DNA of 64,000 bases from Fluviicola sp. (GCA_002734065.2 NVXU02000016.1:1-64000), one strand, 5' to 3'. Positions 25,612 to 34,044 are shown, counted from the stretch's first letter. Translations and numbers: made by a program. The notes: generated by a model not told the origin, from the sequence alone.

Positions 25612-27489
25612 TTGGAGAAATCACAGGAAATATTAAAACAATATTGGGGCTACTCATCTTTTCGCCCGATGCAAGAAGAAATTGTTGACAGTGTCATCTA
25701 TGGACACGATACGCTTGCTATTTTGCCAACAGGCGGAGGAAAATCGATCTGTTTTCAAGTGCCGGGAATTGCTCTGGAAGGACTGACCATCGTTGTTTCA
25801 CCACTTATCGCCTTGATGGAGGATCAAGTAAACAACCTTCAATCCAGGGGAATAAACGCAGGACTCATTGTCAGTTCTATGAGTTACCGCGAAATCGATA
25901 TTACACTTGATAATGCGCGATTCGGCAATATGAAATTTCTTTACACTTCTCCCGAACGACTAAAAAGCGACCTCTTCATTGAGCGTTGCAAAGCCATGAA
26001 AGTCGGACTGATAGTGATTGACGAAGCACACTGTATTTCTGAATGGGGACATGATTTTCGTCCTGCTTATCGAGACATTGCTCAATTAAGAACCTTGCAC
26101 CCAAGCGTTCCGTTTATTGCTGTTACTGCTTCTGCGACAAAACGCGTGCAGGATGACATCGTTGAACTTTTAGAGCTTAAAAAGCCAAATTTATTCATCG
26201 GAAATCTAGAACGGAAGAATATTTCGTATCAGGTGAGACATACGGAGAATAAATTGCAGAAAATCATTGATCACTGCCAAGAGAATTCTGCCGTTACAGG
26301 CATTATTTACTGTCAGACGAGAAGAAGTGTAAAATTCGTTGTGACGCAACTTCGGGCCTTGAATATCAACGCTGGTTTTTACCACGGAGGATTGAAGCCG
26401 GAAGATAGAAAATACATGCTTGAACACTGGATGCAAGGCAAAATTAAAGTAATGGTTGCCACCAATGCTTTTGGTATGGGAATCGATAAACCAGACGTTC
26501 GATTTGTACTACACTATGAAATTCCTGCCAATTTGGAAAGTTACTACCAAGAAGCTGGTCGCGCTGGCAGAGACGAAAAGGAAGCCGTTGCCATTGCTTT
26601 TTGGGAGCAGAAAGACATCGACCTGATGAAGCAACAATTGCAGATGAAATATCCGTCTATCGAACGGGTGAAAATCATCTACAATAGTCTTTGCAACTTC
26701 TTGAAAGTCGCAATTGGCGCTGGAAACGGAGAGTCCTATGATTTTGATATGCAGCTATTCAATCAATCTTTTTCTGTGCCAATTTCTGAGACATTTTACG
26801 CGCTAAAATTACTACAGCTCAATGAAACTTTGAATTTTTCTGAGAATAATTTTCATGCTACTCGTTTAAAAATCGCCATTGGAAATTCTGCTCTCTACAA
26901 GTTCCAGGTTGGTTATCCATCTATCAATGAGTTGGTTTTGACATTGACCAGAAGTTATCCTGGAATTTTTGACCGTTTTATCAACATCAATGAGAGTGAA
27001 ATTGCAAAACGCTTGAAAATAAGTCGTGCTGGGTTGACGAAGCAGCTAAAACATTTGGAACAATACGGAGTGATTGACATCACTTTTCAATCTTCATTGC
27101 CGAGAATTACTTTTCTAACAGAGCGTTTTCCAGAAGACTACCTTGACATTAAGAATGAAATTTATTTAAACAGAAAAAAGATTGAAGAGGATAAATTAGC
27201 GGCTATAATTCATTTCGTAACAGGTTCTGACTGCCGATCTAGCGCAATTAGCGCCTACTTTGATTCTACATCAGAAGATTGTGGTAAATGTGATGTCTGT
27301 CTTGAAAAATTAAAGAGCGACAAGAATATTCACGAAATTGTCGTGTTAATTCCCAAGCTTCTCCCAGCAAGGAAAGAAGAATTGGCGCTTAAAATCAACG
27401 TTTCGGAGGACCTTGTTGAACAGTCTTTACGCGCATTAATTCTCGAAGAAAAAATTATAGAAAACGACGGACTTTTCTCTAATTCTTAA
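25612..27489 (+). CDS. recQ: ATP-dependent DNA helicase RecQ
   Basis: RecQ unwinds DNA 3' to 5' in recombination and replication-fork repair. The 625-residue protein has the RecQ motif 0 (YWGYSSFRPMQEEIV), Walker A LPTGGGKSICFQVP (about 37-50), the DEAH box VIDEAHCISEWGHDFRP, motif VI in YYQEAGRAGRDEKEA, an RQC/winged-helix part and a zinc-binding cluster SEDCGKCDVC (about 557-566). It lacks a HRDC domain, as usual for the short type. The start is TTG at 25612; no ATG is near, and the family N-terminus begins here. Its 3' end overlaps the next gene by 11 bases. Confidence 0.94.
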   Translation: MEKSQEILKQYWGYSSFRPMQEEIVDSVIYGHDTLAILPTGGGKSICFQVPGIALEGLTIVVSPLIALMEDQVNNLQSRGINAGLIVSSMSYREIDITLDNARFGNMKFLYTSPERLKSDLFIERCKAMKVGLIVIDEAHCISEWGHDFRPAYRDIAQLRTLHPSVPFIAVTASATKRVQDDIVELLELKKPNLFIGNLERKNISYQVRHTENKLQKIIDHCQENSAVTGIIYCQTRRSVKFVVTQLRALNINAGFYHGGLKPEDRKYMLEHWMQGKIKVMVATNAFGMGIDKPDVRFVLHYEIPANLESYYQEAGRAGRDEKEAVAIAFWEQKDIDLMKQQLQMKYPSIERVKIIYNSLCNFLKVAIGAGNGESYDFDMQLFNQSFSVPISETFYALKLLQLNETLNFSENNFHATRLKIAIGNSALYKFQVGYPSINELVLTLTRSYPGIFDRFININESEIAKRLKISRAGLTKQLKHLEQYGVIDITFQSSLPRITFLTERFPEDYLDIKNEIYLNRKKIEEDKLAAIIHFVTGSDCRSSAISAYFDSTSEDCGKCDVCLEKLKSDKNIHEIVVLIPKLLPARKEELALKINVSEDLVEQSLRALILEEKIIENDGLFSNS

Positions 27490-28279
27490 TCATTTCCTTT
27501 AATTCATGCACTTCTTTTTGCAAATTCTGCAATGATTTTGACAATCCGTTGTCGTCTAATTTCAATTCTGGCAATTCTGGGGAAATATAATTGACGAATT
27601 TCCACATTTCGATGATGTCATTAGCATGTACAAGATAAGGGGAATAAAATGTATTGGTAGAGCAAAGTTGAAACGACTGCTCCGAATCGAGCAGATTGTG
27701 CACTACTTTAAAAACAATGCCATCGTCTTTCGTTACGACGATGCAAGGCGTTCCGTCACGAATTGACATCCAGTTTTGGACAAATTCTCCGACAACAAAG
27801 GAACCATGAACAACAGGCGGCATCGAATCTCCTTTAATCGGGAAGGTTCTGTATTTCCTATCGCGCGATAGAAATGGCAAGTGAAAAGTTGGCAATACTT
27901 TCAAATAATCCGGGTCGGCATAACCAGCCGTATAGCCCGCACTTGCCTTCACGGGAACTAATTCTATCAATTCTTCATTGTTTTCATCGACCATAGACGT
28001 TAAAATGCGCAATTTTGTCCCTTTCACGTCAGAATAGACACCTTTATCAATTTTCTCCCAATCCGAGTCTTTGAATTTCGAAAAATCTTTGCGAATTAAA
28101 TCATCCACGGATACTTTGTAGAAATCACTAAACAAAACCAAACTTTCGATGTTCGGTTGTGCAACTTCGTTCTCATAACCAGAATATGAACTACGCGTCA
28201 ACCCAAGCTCTTGAGCCACTTCTTCTTGAGAAAGCTTCTTTCTCTTTCTTAGTAATTTTAGGTTCCCTCCTACTTCCAT
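27479..28279 (-). CDS. XRE-family regulator with LexA-like S24 domain
   Basis: The 266-residue protein has an N-terminal helix-turn-helix (about 5-60, with RKKLSQEEVAQELGLTRSSY) and a C-terminal S24 peptidase fold (about 120-230). The catalytic Ser is in FPIKGDSMPPVVHGSFV (about 151-167) and the Lys in IVFKVVHNL. A possible Ala-Gly cleavage site lies in KASAGYTAGYADP (about 110-122), as in LexA/CI-type repressors. It is convergent with recQ and overlaps it by 11 bases. The signal and targets are unknown; a role in DNA damage is inference. Confidence 0.88.
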   Translation of the reverse strand: MEVGGNLKLLRKRKKLSQEEVAQELGLTRSSYSGYENEVAQPNIESLVLFSDFYKVSVDDLIRKDFSKFKDSDWEKIDKGVYSDVKGTKLRILTSMVDENNEELIELVPVKASAGYTAGYADPDYLKVLPTFHLPFLSRDRKYRTFPIKGDSMPPVVHGSFVVGEFVQNWMSIRDGTPCIVVTKDDGIVFKVVHNLLDSEQSFQLCSTNTFYSPYLVHANDIIEMWKFVNYISPELPELKLDDNGLSKSLQNLQKEVHELKEMIKN

Positions 28280-28351
28280 TCTTAAATTTTAATCAATTAT
28301 TGGTGGAAAATTAATCAAAATAATGGAATTGTGCAAGTTTTTGATTAAATT

Positions 28352-29221
28352 TTAATCACGAAAGACGATTTCGCATCCTCTCATCCTTGACAGGACGGCA
28401 ATGTACTTCGCTCCAAAAAAGATAATTTGCGAAGAATAATAGACCCAAACAAGGATGACGAGCATTGCTCCAGCCACTCCTCCACTTGCTCCAAAAAAGA
28501 AATTCGTCAGGTAGTATTTAATGATTAATTGCCCGAAATAAAGTAGAATACTAGTCAATAAACCACCTCTAAAAGCATTTCTCCATTCTACATGCCCATC
28601 GTGCAAGTATTTAAAAATAAAACTGAATACCAGCATATTTGTAATGATTGGGACGCCGTGACGAATGAGTTTTGAGACAACAGAATGAAGTACATCAATA
28701 CTTTCAAAAAGTTTGTGCGCCAATGACAAAAAAAGAGGTTCTGCAAAATAAAGCAGAATAATAAACAAGGTTATTCCTATAATAAATCCCAAAGAAATCA
28801 ATCTTGACAGAAGAGAGCGAACAATCTTTTTCTTACGAGCAATTTTACTTTTTTTAATGTTATAAAACACATTTAAACTTCCTTTTAAAGAGTTAAAAAT
28901 CACTGTACAAGAGAACATTAACGCAAGAATACCAAAAGTTTCCATTAAAACACTTCCGCTTAAAAAGTCAATCTCTCCTAAAAAGCTTAAAATTCCACTG
29001 GGATCTTCCAAGCCTACATTCTCTTTAAGCATCTTTCCGATGGCATCAATTACCTTCTCTTCTCCGACAAAGCGACCGACATAAGTTACCGTTAGATACA
29101 ATATAGGAACGAGGGCAAGCATGGCATAATAAGCCAAAGCCGCACCGTGCAATAGTGATTTCTCTTGAAAAAATTCCAAAAAAGTCGTTTTAGTCAGTTC
29201 TTTTCGTTCTTGCCAAGTCAT
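28352..29221 (-). CDS. YihY/BrkB-family inner membrane protein
   Basis: The 289-residue protein has about six transmembrane helices and the family landmarks GAALAYYAMLALVPILYL (about 26-43), WRNAFRGGLLTSILLYFGQ and GASGGVAGAMLVILVWVYYSSQI. Members are broadly conserved in bacteria but have no agreed biochemical role; the old RNase BN name is wrong. Its start overlaps the stop of the upstream gene (ATGA), so the two are coupled. Confidence 0.9.
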   Translation of the reverse strand: MTWQERKELTKTTFLEFFQEKSLLHGAALAYYAMLALVPILYLTVTYVGRFVGEEKVIDAIGKMLKENVGLEDPSGILSFLGEIDFLSGSVLMETFGILALMFSCTVIFNSLKGSLNVFYNIKKSKIARKKKIVRSLLSRLISLGFIIGITLFIILLYFAEPLFLSLAHKLFESIDVLHSVVSKLIRHGVPIITNMLVFSFIFKYLHDGHVEWRNAFRGGLLTSILLYFGQLIIKYYLTNFFFGASGGVAGAMLVILVWVYYSSQIIFFGAKYIAVLSRMRGCEIVFRD

Positions 29222-29643
29222 TCTCCAATCAATTCTTTAGGAAATTCTTGCGTCGCAATAAAAATTCCAGGTACGGGATTAGACATCGGCTCAAAGTCTT
29301 TGATGTAAATTTTCAAGTCAAAATCATCCCCATTCTTAGACAATTCACAAGACTCCATGATTGATTCTGAACAGCCAACTGTTACTGGAGTGTCTTCTGT
29401 AAGAACATCAAACAGTCGCATATCGGCAACATCGTAAGAGAATGCTTTGCCATCGGCGAGACTCCCTTGCAAGGGATAATTTGCTTTCTCTTGCTCCACA
29501 ATATCCAAAACATTGTTGATGAGTAATTCATCTTCCCATTCATATTTGCGGTTCATATCCGACTCTTCACCGTTGTGATTCGCTTCGGCATGTTCTTCGG
29601 AAAAATGCTCGTTCAATAAATAAAAATGGATGCTACACTTCAT
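29218..29643 (-). CDS. hypothetical protein, coupled to the BrkB-family gene
   Basis: I do not recognise this 141-residue acidic protein. It has no signal peptide or membrane segment. It has a His/Glu-rich segment (NEHFSEEHAEANHNGEESD) and an alpha/beta pattern after it. The frame is open upstream to 29715, but that part runs into the inverted-arm element, and a TACTTTTATCC -7-like box lies before the ATG at 29643. It overlaps the membrane protein gene by four bases, so it may act with it. Confidence 0.6.
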   Translation of the reverse strand: MKCSIHFYLLNEHFSEEHAEANHNGEESDMNRKYEWEDELLINNVLDIVEQEKANYPLQGSLADGKAFSYDVADMRLFDVLTEDTPVTVGCSESIMESCELSKNGDDFDLKIYIKDFEPMSNPVPGIFIATQEFPKELIGE

Positions 29644-29661
29644 AATTTTTACTTTGGAGGA

Positions 29662-30032
29662 TAAAAGTAGTGATTTTAGAGCGTTCGCTGCGTTTTTAGA
29701 CACATTCATTCGCACATTTCGACTTCGCTCGATGACCGCGCGAATTCATTCTTAGACCGCTACGCTTTTAGAAACGCTCGCTTCGCTCTCTGTTAGACAC
29801 GCTCCTTCGTCGCTCTTAGACTTATTCCTCGGTGAAATTTTAGTTTTTGTTGTTTTGATTTTTAGATCTTCTAAAGTTGAGCAACCAAAGCCACAACTAA
29901 TCTTCTCGAAGTAAATCTAAGTCTAAGAGCGACGAAGGAGCGTGTCTAAAGGACGAAGTTCGTATCTAAAAGATCGCTTGCGAACGAATCTAAGAGCAAG
30001 CTTCGCTTGCGTGTCTAAAATCACTACTTTTA
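29662..30032. repeat. modular inverted-arm element, copy 2
   Basis: The outer arms 29662-29680 and 30014-30032 are perfect 19-bp inverted copies, and the inner arms 29793-29824 and 29918-29949 are perfect 32-bp inverted copies. The TTAGA/TCTAA-bounded modules differ in part from copy 1: ACGCTCCTTCGTCGCTC replaces the CCTTCGGC module. The core (29825-29917) aligns with the other copies (AAATTTTAGTT, GAGCAACCAAAG, TCTCGAAGTAAAT). The outer arms carry ACTACTTTTA, so each of the two divergent genes has the same -7-like box at its own edge. This element fills the whole divergent spacer. Confidence 0.85.
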
Positions 30033-30048
30033 CCCCTTTTCAAAGAAA

Positions 30049-31377
30049 ATGTTAGACTACAGTTACAAATCGATATTAAAAATGGCAGTGCCTTTGATGG
30101 CATCTACGTTTATTCAATCGGTTGTACTCATCACTGATTCTGCCTTTTTAAGTCGATACGACACCATTGCTTTTGATGCTGTTGGCAACGGAGGATTGAT
30201 TTACATCACTTTATTTATGACCTTAATCGGCATGAGTGATGGTGCACAAATTGTGATGGCTAGAAGAATTGGAGAAGGAAGATCATCCATGCTTTCGAAA
30301 ATTTTTGGGTCCGCACTCTTTAATAATTTGTTGATTAGCATTGTTCTATTCTCCATCATTTCTTGGGTCATTCCGGACATGCTAAAGTCCTACTCATTGA
30401 ATGCAGAAGTTGCTCAAGGACAGGTTGATTACCTTAATATTAGAGGTTACGGACTGATATTCGCTTTTCTTTCTATCTCCATCAATGCCTATTTTATGGC
30501 AATTGGCAAAACGAAGTTCGTTATGATAGGCGCTTTGTTTGTGGCAAGTTCTAATATTCTTCTGGACTATGCATTAATCAGTGGCAACTTCGGTTTTGAA
30601 GCCATGGGAATTGAAGGAGCTGCCCTTGCCTCTACTTTTGCCGATGGAATTGGTGCTTTATTCTTGGGAATAGCGCTTTATTATTCTTCAGAACAGCGAA
30701 AACACGAATTATTGAAGAATATTTCCATCAGTAAAGAAAGTCTGCTCAACTTGTTTAAAATTAGTTCTCCGATAATGCTGCAAGGATTGGTTGCGCTTAC
30801 AACTTGGACTGTTTTCTTTACATGGATAGAACAAATCGGCACGTATGAATTGACCGTGTCACAAAACATTCGTTCCTTGTATTTTCTCGCTTTCGTTCCC
30901 GTTTGGGGCTTTGGAGCAACGACCAAGACCTACGTCAGCCATTTTATTGGTAAAAAGGACTATGATGCTGTCAAAATCATCATTATGCGTGTACAATTGT
31001 TGTCAATTCTCTTTCTTTTTCTATTCTTTCACGGTGCACTTTTCTACCCTGAGCAAATGATAGGAGTTATCAATCCCAACGAAGAATTCATGGCAGACAG
31101 TGTTGCCATTCTCCGATTTGTTTCTGGGTCAGTGATTATTTATTCTGTCGGAAGTGTCTATTTCCAAGCGATTAATGGCACGGGCAATACACGCATCAAC
31201 TTCTACATCGAAATCGTTTCCGTTTTTATCTATCTCATTGCGGCATTCTTATTAATTAAAGTCTATGTCCTCGATATCTATTGGATTTGGACCGTAGAAT
31301 ACATTTACTTTATTACCTTGGGATTATTATCATTCTTATACCTTCGTTTTTTTAACTGGAGAAAGAAAGAAATTTAA
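30049..31377 (+). CDS. MATE-family efflux transporter
   Basis: The 442-residue inner membrane protein has 12 predicted helices in two similar halves, as in MATE exporters that expel cationic drugs or metabolites with Na+ or H+. Landmarks are VPLMASTFIQSVVLITDSAFL (shown in part: ASTFIQSVVLITDSAF) near the N-terminus and the second-half start SSPIMLQGLVALTTWTVFF-like segment (about 240). It is of the DinF/NorM-like general class; the substrate is unknown. fmt follows after eight bases. Confidence 0.87.
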   Translation: MLDYSYKSILKMAVPLMASTFIQSVVLITDSAFLSRYDTIAFDAVGNGGLIYITLFMTLIGMSDGAQIVMARRIGEGRSSMLSKIFGSALFNNLLISIVLFSIISWVIPDMLKSYSLNAEVAQGQVDYLNIRGYGLIFAFLSISINAYFMAIGKTKFVMIGALFVASSNILLDYALISGNFGFEAMGIEGAALASTFADGIGALFLGIALYYSSEQRKHELLKNISISKESLLNLFKISSPIMLQGLVALTTWTVFFTWIEQIGTYELTVSQNIRSLYFLAFVPVWGFGATTKTYVSHFIGKKDYDAVKIIIMRVQLLSILFLFLFFHGALFYPEQMIGVINPNEEFMADSVAILRFVSGSVIIYSVGSVYFQAINGTGNTRINFYIEIVSVFIYLIAAFLLIKVYVLDIYWIWTVEYIYFITLGLLSFLYLRFFNWRKKEI

Positions 31378-31385
31378 ACAAACGC

Positions 31386-32345
31386 ATGGAGAATTTAAGC
31401 ATCGTATTTATGGGAACTCCCAGTTTCGCAACGACTATTTTAAAGAAGCTGCTGAACGAGGGAGTTGATGTAAAGGCAGTCATCACTGCACCAGATAGGA
31501 AATCAGGTCGAGGGCAGAAAGTAAGCAAGAGCGATGTTAAGATCTATGCCGAAGAACAGGACTTAAAAATTCTGCAACCTAGCAATTTAAAAGGCGAAGA
31601 ATTTATTGCAAAGCTCCACAGTATAGATGCAGACTTGTTTGTAGTGGTTGCATTTAGAATGCTTCCTGAAGTTATTTGGGCGATGCCTCCAAAAGGAACC
31701 ATCAATTTACACGGTTCTTTGTTGCCGAACTACCGTGGAGCTGCCCCTATTAACTGGGCAATAATTAACGGAGAAAAGGAAACGGGAGTTACCTCATTTT
31801 TCATCGAAAAGGAGATCGATACAGGGATGATTATCGAGCAAGAAAGAATTAGCATTTCAGAGAATGAAAGTGCTGGAGAATTGCACGACAGAATGATGCA
31901 TCTTGGCGCTGATGTTATCTATTCTACTTTGCAAAAAATTGCTTCTGATAATCTCTCGCCAATTAATCAAAAAGAGCTTATGAACACTGGGATGCAACCT
32001 GCACCAAAAATCTTTAAACAGGATTGCAAAATAGACTTCTCCAAAGACGTTCAAACGGTGCATAATTTCTGCCGAGGACTGTCGCCATACCCTGCTTCTT
32101 GGTGTACCTTATATAATAAGGACAAAAATGAAGCGAAAACCTACAAGATATTCTCTACAGAAAAAACAGAATCAGAGACTACTGGTAGCAAAGAATTGAA
32201 AGCAACAAAAGAAGGGCTTCTTTTTCCATGTTCGGACAACTACCTTTTGGTCAAAGAAATTCAAGCAGAAGGAAAACGGAAAATGCACTTCAAAGACTTT
32301 TTGGCCGGTAATTCTATTGAAAGCCTTTCTATTGTTAATGAATAG
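31386..32345 (+). CDS. fmt: methionyl-tRNA formyltransferase
   Basis: Fmt formylates initiator Met-tRNA using 10-formyl-THF. The 319-residue protein has the N-terminal VFMGTPSFATTIL, NLHGSLLPNYRGAAPINWAI (about 109-128; the catalytic Asn and His region), FFIEKEIDTGMII and a C-terminal OB-like domain (about 210-319). It is separated by eight bases from the MATE gene and lies before the HU gene, an order often seen in Bacteroidota (recQ region-fmt-HU). Confidence 0.95.
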   Translation: MENLSIVFMGTPSFATTILKKLLNEGVDVKAVITAPDRKSGRGQKVSKSDVKIYAEEQDLKILQPSNLKGEEFIAKLHSIDADLFVVVAFRMLPEVIWAMPPKGTINLHGSLLPNYRGAAPINWAIINGEKETGVTSFFIEKEIDTGMIIEQERISISENESAGELHDRMMHLGADVIYSTLQKIASDNLSPINQKELMNTGMQPAPKIFKQDCKIDFSKDVQTVHNFCRGLSPYPASWCTLYNKDKNEAKTYKIFSTEKTESETTGSKELKATKEGLLFPCSDNYLLVKEIQAEGKRKMHFKDFLAGNSIESLSIVNE

Positions 32346-32410
32346 AAGTATTCTTATTCAGCGACAGAATTCTTCTATTAGTCGAAAACACCTTTAAAAA
32401 CGGGCTTTTT

Positions 32411-32450
32411 GGGGGTACTTATCAACAAAAGGGGGTACTTTTCCACAAAA
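32411..32450 (+). repeat. tandem 20-bp direct repeat with DnaA-box-like ends
   Basis: Two adjacent 20-bp units (32411-32430 and 32431-32450) match at 18 of 20 positions. Each starts GGGGGTACTT and ends in a 9-mer one mismatch from the E. coli DnaA box TTATCCACA: TTATCAACA and TTTTCCACA. They lie about 50 bases upstream of the HU -7 box. They could be a regulator's operator or a DnaA site. Confidence 0.55.
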
Positions 32451-32496
32451 TATGCACTTTTTTTGCTAAAACACTTGCACAGTAAGGAATTCCGTA

Positions 32497-32504
32497 TATA
32501 TTTG
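32497..32504 (+). promoter_or_regulatory. -7 box TATATTTG for the HU gene
   Basis: TATATTTG is an exact consensus match, with a TTG (32475-32477) about 20 bases upstream as a possible -33 element. It lies 41 bases before the ATG at 32546, giving an AT-rich leader. Confidence 0.75.
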
Positions 32505-32545
32505 TAGGGAATTAATTATTTTAATAAACTAAAATTAAACAAACT

Positions 32546-32818
32546 ATGAACAAAGCAGAATTAATTGATGCAATGGCATCAGACGCTGGATTGTCAAAAG
32601 CAGATGCTAAGAGAGCATTGGACGGATTTATCAACGCTACAGGTCAAGCATTGAAAAAAGGTGAAAGAATCGCATTAGTAGGATTCGGATCTTTTTCAGT
32701 ATCTAACCGTGCTGCAAGAGTTGGTCGTAACCCACAAACGGGTAAAGAAATTCAAATCGCTGCTAAAAACGTTGTACGTTTTAAAGCTGGATCTGATTTG
32801 GCTAAGAAGGTTAACTAG
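32546..32818 (+). CDS. HU-family DNA-binding protein
   Basis: HU bends and compacts DNA as a dimer. The 90-residue protein is of normal length, with the N-terminal MNKAELIDAMASDAGLSKAD helix, LVGFGSFSVSNRAARVGRNP (beta-arm; P63-like intercalating Pro in RNPQTG) and KFKAGSDLAKKVN-like C-terminus. It has its own promoter and a following terminator, so it is transcribed alone and probably strongly. Confidence 0.96.
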   Translation: MNKAELIDAMASDAGLSKADAKRALDGFINATGQALKKGERIALVGFGSFSVSNRAARVGRNPQTGKEIQIAAKNVVRFKAGSDLAKKVN

Positions 32819-32837
32819 TATAACCTCAAAAAAAATT

Positions 32838-32866
32838 AAGGGAATCGAAAGGTTCCCTTTTTTTTA
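32838..32866 (+). terminator. terminator of the HU gene
   Basis: AAGGGAA and TTCCCTT (32838-32844 and 32853-32859) form a stem with an 8-base loop, followed by a run of T to about 32865. It lies 20 bases after the HU stop. Confidence 0.75.
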
Positions 32867-32882
32867 TGCTTAATTTTATGTC

Positions 32883-33563
32883 ATGACTACAGACGAGAAA
32901 GTTTTAGCAGAATTCTACAACATCATTACTGAAAGTAAGCAAGATAAATACGATCAAATAGCCGCTGACAGAACAAAGTACCTCACAGTTGTTATGGAGA
33001 GTATTTCCAAAGAACATAATTCTTCCGCTGTTTTAAGAACCTGCGATTGTTTTGGAATACAAGATCTACACACCATAGAAAAAGGGCAGAAAATACACGA
33101 ACCTATGCGCGACATCGCTCTAGGTGCTGGAAACTGGGTAGATTTACACACCTATGACACTGGCGAGAATCCTACTGTTGATTGTTTGCAAGAATTAAAA
33201 AGCAAAGGCTATAAAATTGTTGCCACTACTCCACATACAGATATTGACATCAGTGACATTGCCGTTGATCAACCCATCGCTTTGGTTTTCGGGACAGAAA
33301 AGACAGGTATTTCAAAAGAGGTTGAAGAAATGGCTGACGAATTGGTGAAAATTCCCATGTATGGTTTTACCGAGAGTTTTAACATCAGTGTTTCTGCCGC
33401 CATTGCTTTGAATATTCTCCGCAACAAATTAGAGCATTCTGACGAAGACTGGAAACTACCTCACAATGAACAGGTTAAGCTGAAGATTGAGTGGTGCACA
33501 AGAATCATTCGTGATGGTGGAAAAGTGGAGGATGAGATTCGGAGGAGGATAGAGTCAATGTAG
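32883..33563 (+). CDS. TrmH-family tRNA (guanosine-2'-O-)-methyltransferase
   Basis: The 226-residue SPOUT methyltransferase should methylate a ribose in tRNA, by analogy G18. It has the knot motifs NSSAVLRTCDCFGIQDLH (motif 1; N-x-x-A-x-x-R), IALVFGTEKTGIS (motif 2) and IPMYGFTESFNISVSAAIAL (motif 3, with the catalytic N). The C-terminal extension suits TrmH rather than RlmB. The exact target is inferred. It lies between HU and bTHX. Confidence 0.88.
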   Translation: MTTDEKVLAEFYNIITESKQDKYDQIAADRTKYLTVVMESISKEHNSSAVLRTCDCFGIQDLHTIEKGQKIHEPMRDIALGAGNWVDLHTYDTGENPTVDCLQELKSKGYKIVATTPHTDIDISDIAVDQPIALVFGTEKTGISKEVEEMADELVKIPMYGFTESFNISVSAAIALNILRNKLEHSDEDWKLPHNEQVKLKIEWCTRIIRDGGKVEDEIRRRIESM

Positions 33564-33618
33564 AAATAATAATTAAAACATAATCTACACCACGTACTAA
33601 CAAAAAGAAATATATATT

Positions 33619-33626
33619 TATATTTG
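33619..33626 (+). promoter_or_regulatory. -7 box TATATTTG for the bTHX gene
   Basis: TATATTTG is an exact consensus match that ends 36 bases before the ATG at 33663. Its last three bases are an in-frame TTG, which must therefore not be the start. Confidence 0.7.
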
Positions 33627-33662
33627 TACAAGCGAAAAACAAAAAATAATAAACAACTAATT

Positions 33663-33992
33663 ATGGGTAAAGGAGATAAGAAAACGAAGAAAGGTAAAAG
33701 GTCAATGGGATCTTACGGTGTTTCAAGAAAACGTAATGTTGCAACTCCAACCGCTGCTAAGCCAAAAGCGAAGAAAAATACTTCGACAGGCTCAGCAACC
33801 GCTACTAAAAAAACGGCAACAAAAAAGACGGTTGCTAAAAAAACAGTAGAAAAGAAGACCACTGTTAAAAAAGTAGCAGAAAAGAAACCAGCAGTTAAAA
33901 AGGCTGCTTCGACAGACTCAGCCACCAAAGCAAAAAAACCGGCAGCCAAGAAAGCTCCTGCAAAGAAAACCGCCTCCAAAAAAGAGGATTGA
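33663..33992 (+). CDS. 30S ribosomal protein bTHX with a histone-H1-like C-terminal tail
   Basis: The first 25 or so residues, MGKGDKKTKKGKRSMGSYGV then SRKR, match bTHX, the small basic protein buried in the top of the 30S head, normally about 25-40 residues in all. Here about 80 more residues follow, made of Lys/Ala/Thr-rich KKTxxKK and KKxAxKK units like bacterial histone-H1 (AlgP/Hc1-like) tails. The full protein is 109 residues, so a ribosomal protein and a DNA- or RNA-binding tail are fused. Two short stretches (33781-33800 and 33907-33926) are near-copies of a spacer repeat. The ATG at 33663 is set by the -7 box. Confidence 0.8.
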   Translation: MGKGDKKTKKGKRSMGSYGVSRKRNVATPTAAKPKAKKNTSTGSATATKKTATKKTVAKKTVEKKTTVKKVAEKKPAVKKAASTDSATKAKKPAAKKAPAKKTASKKED

Positions 33993-34000
33993 TTATAAAT

Positions 34001-34028
34001 GTCTCGGTTTTGCCGAGACTTTTTTTTG
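34001..34028 (+). terminator. terminator of the bTHX gene
   Basis: GTCTCGG and CCGAGAC (34001-34007 and 34013-34019) form a perfect stem with loop TTTTG, followed by an eight-base T-run. It lies eight bases after the stop codon. Confidence 0.85.
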
Positions 34029-34044
34029 ATATAAAAACAGTAAC

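Noticed and set aside
32346-32545. Replication origin before the HU gene
   Set aside because: Two near-consensus DnaA boxes are far too few, and no dnaA or other origin gene is adjacent.
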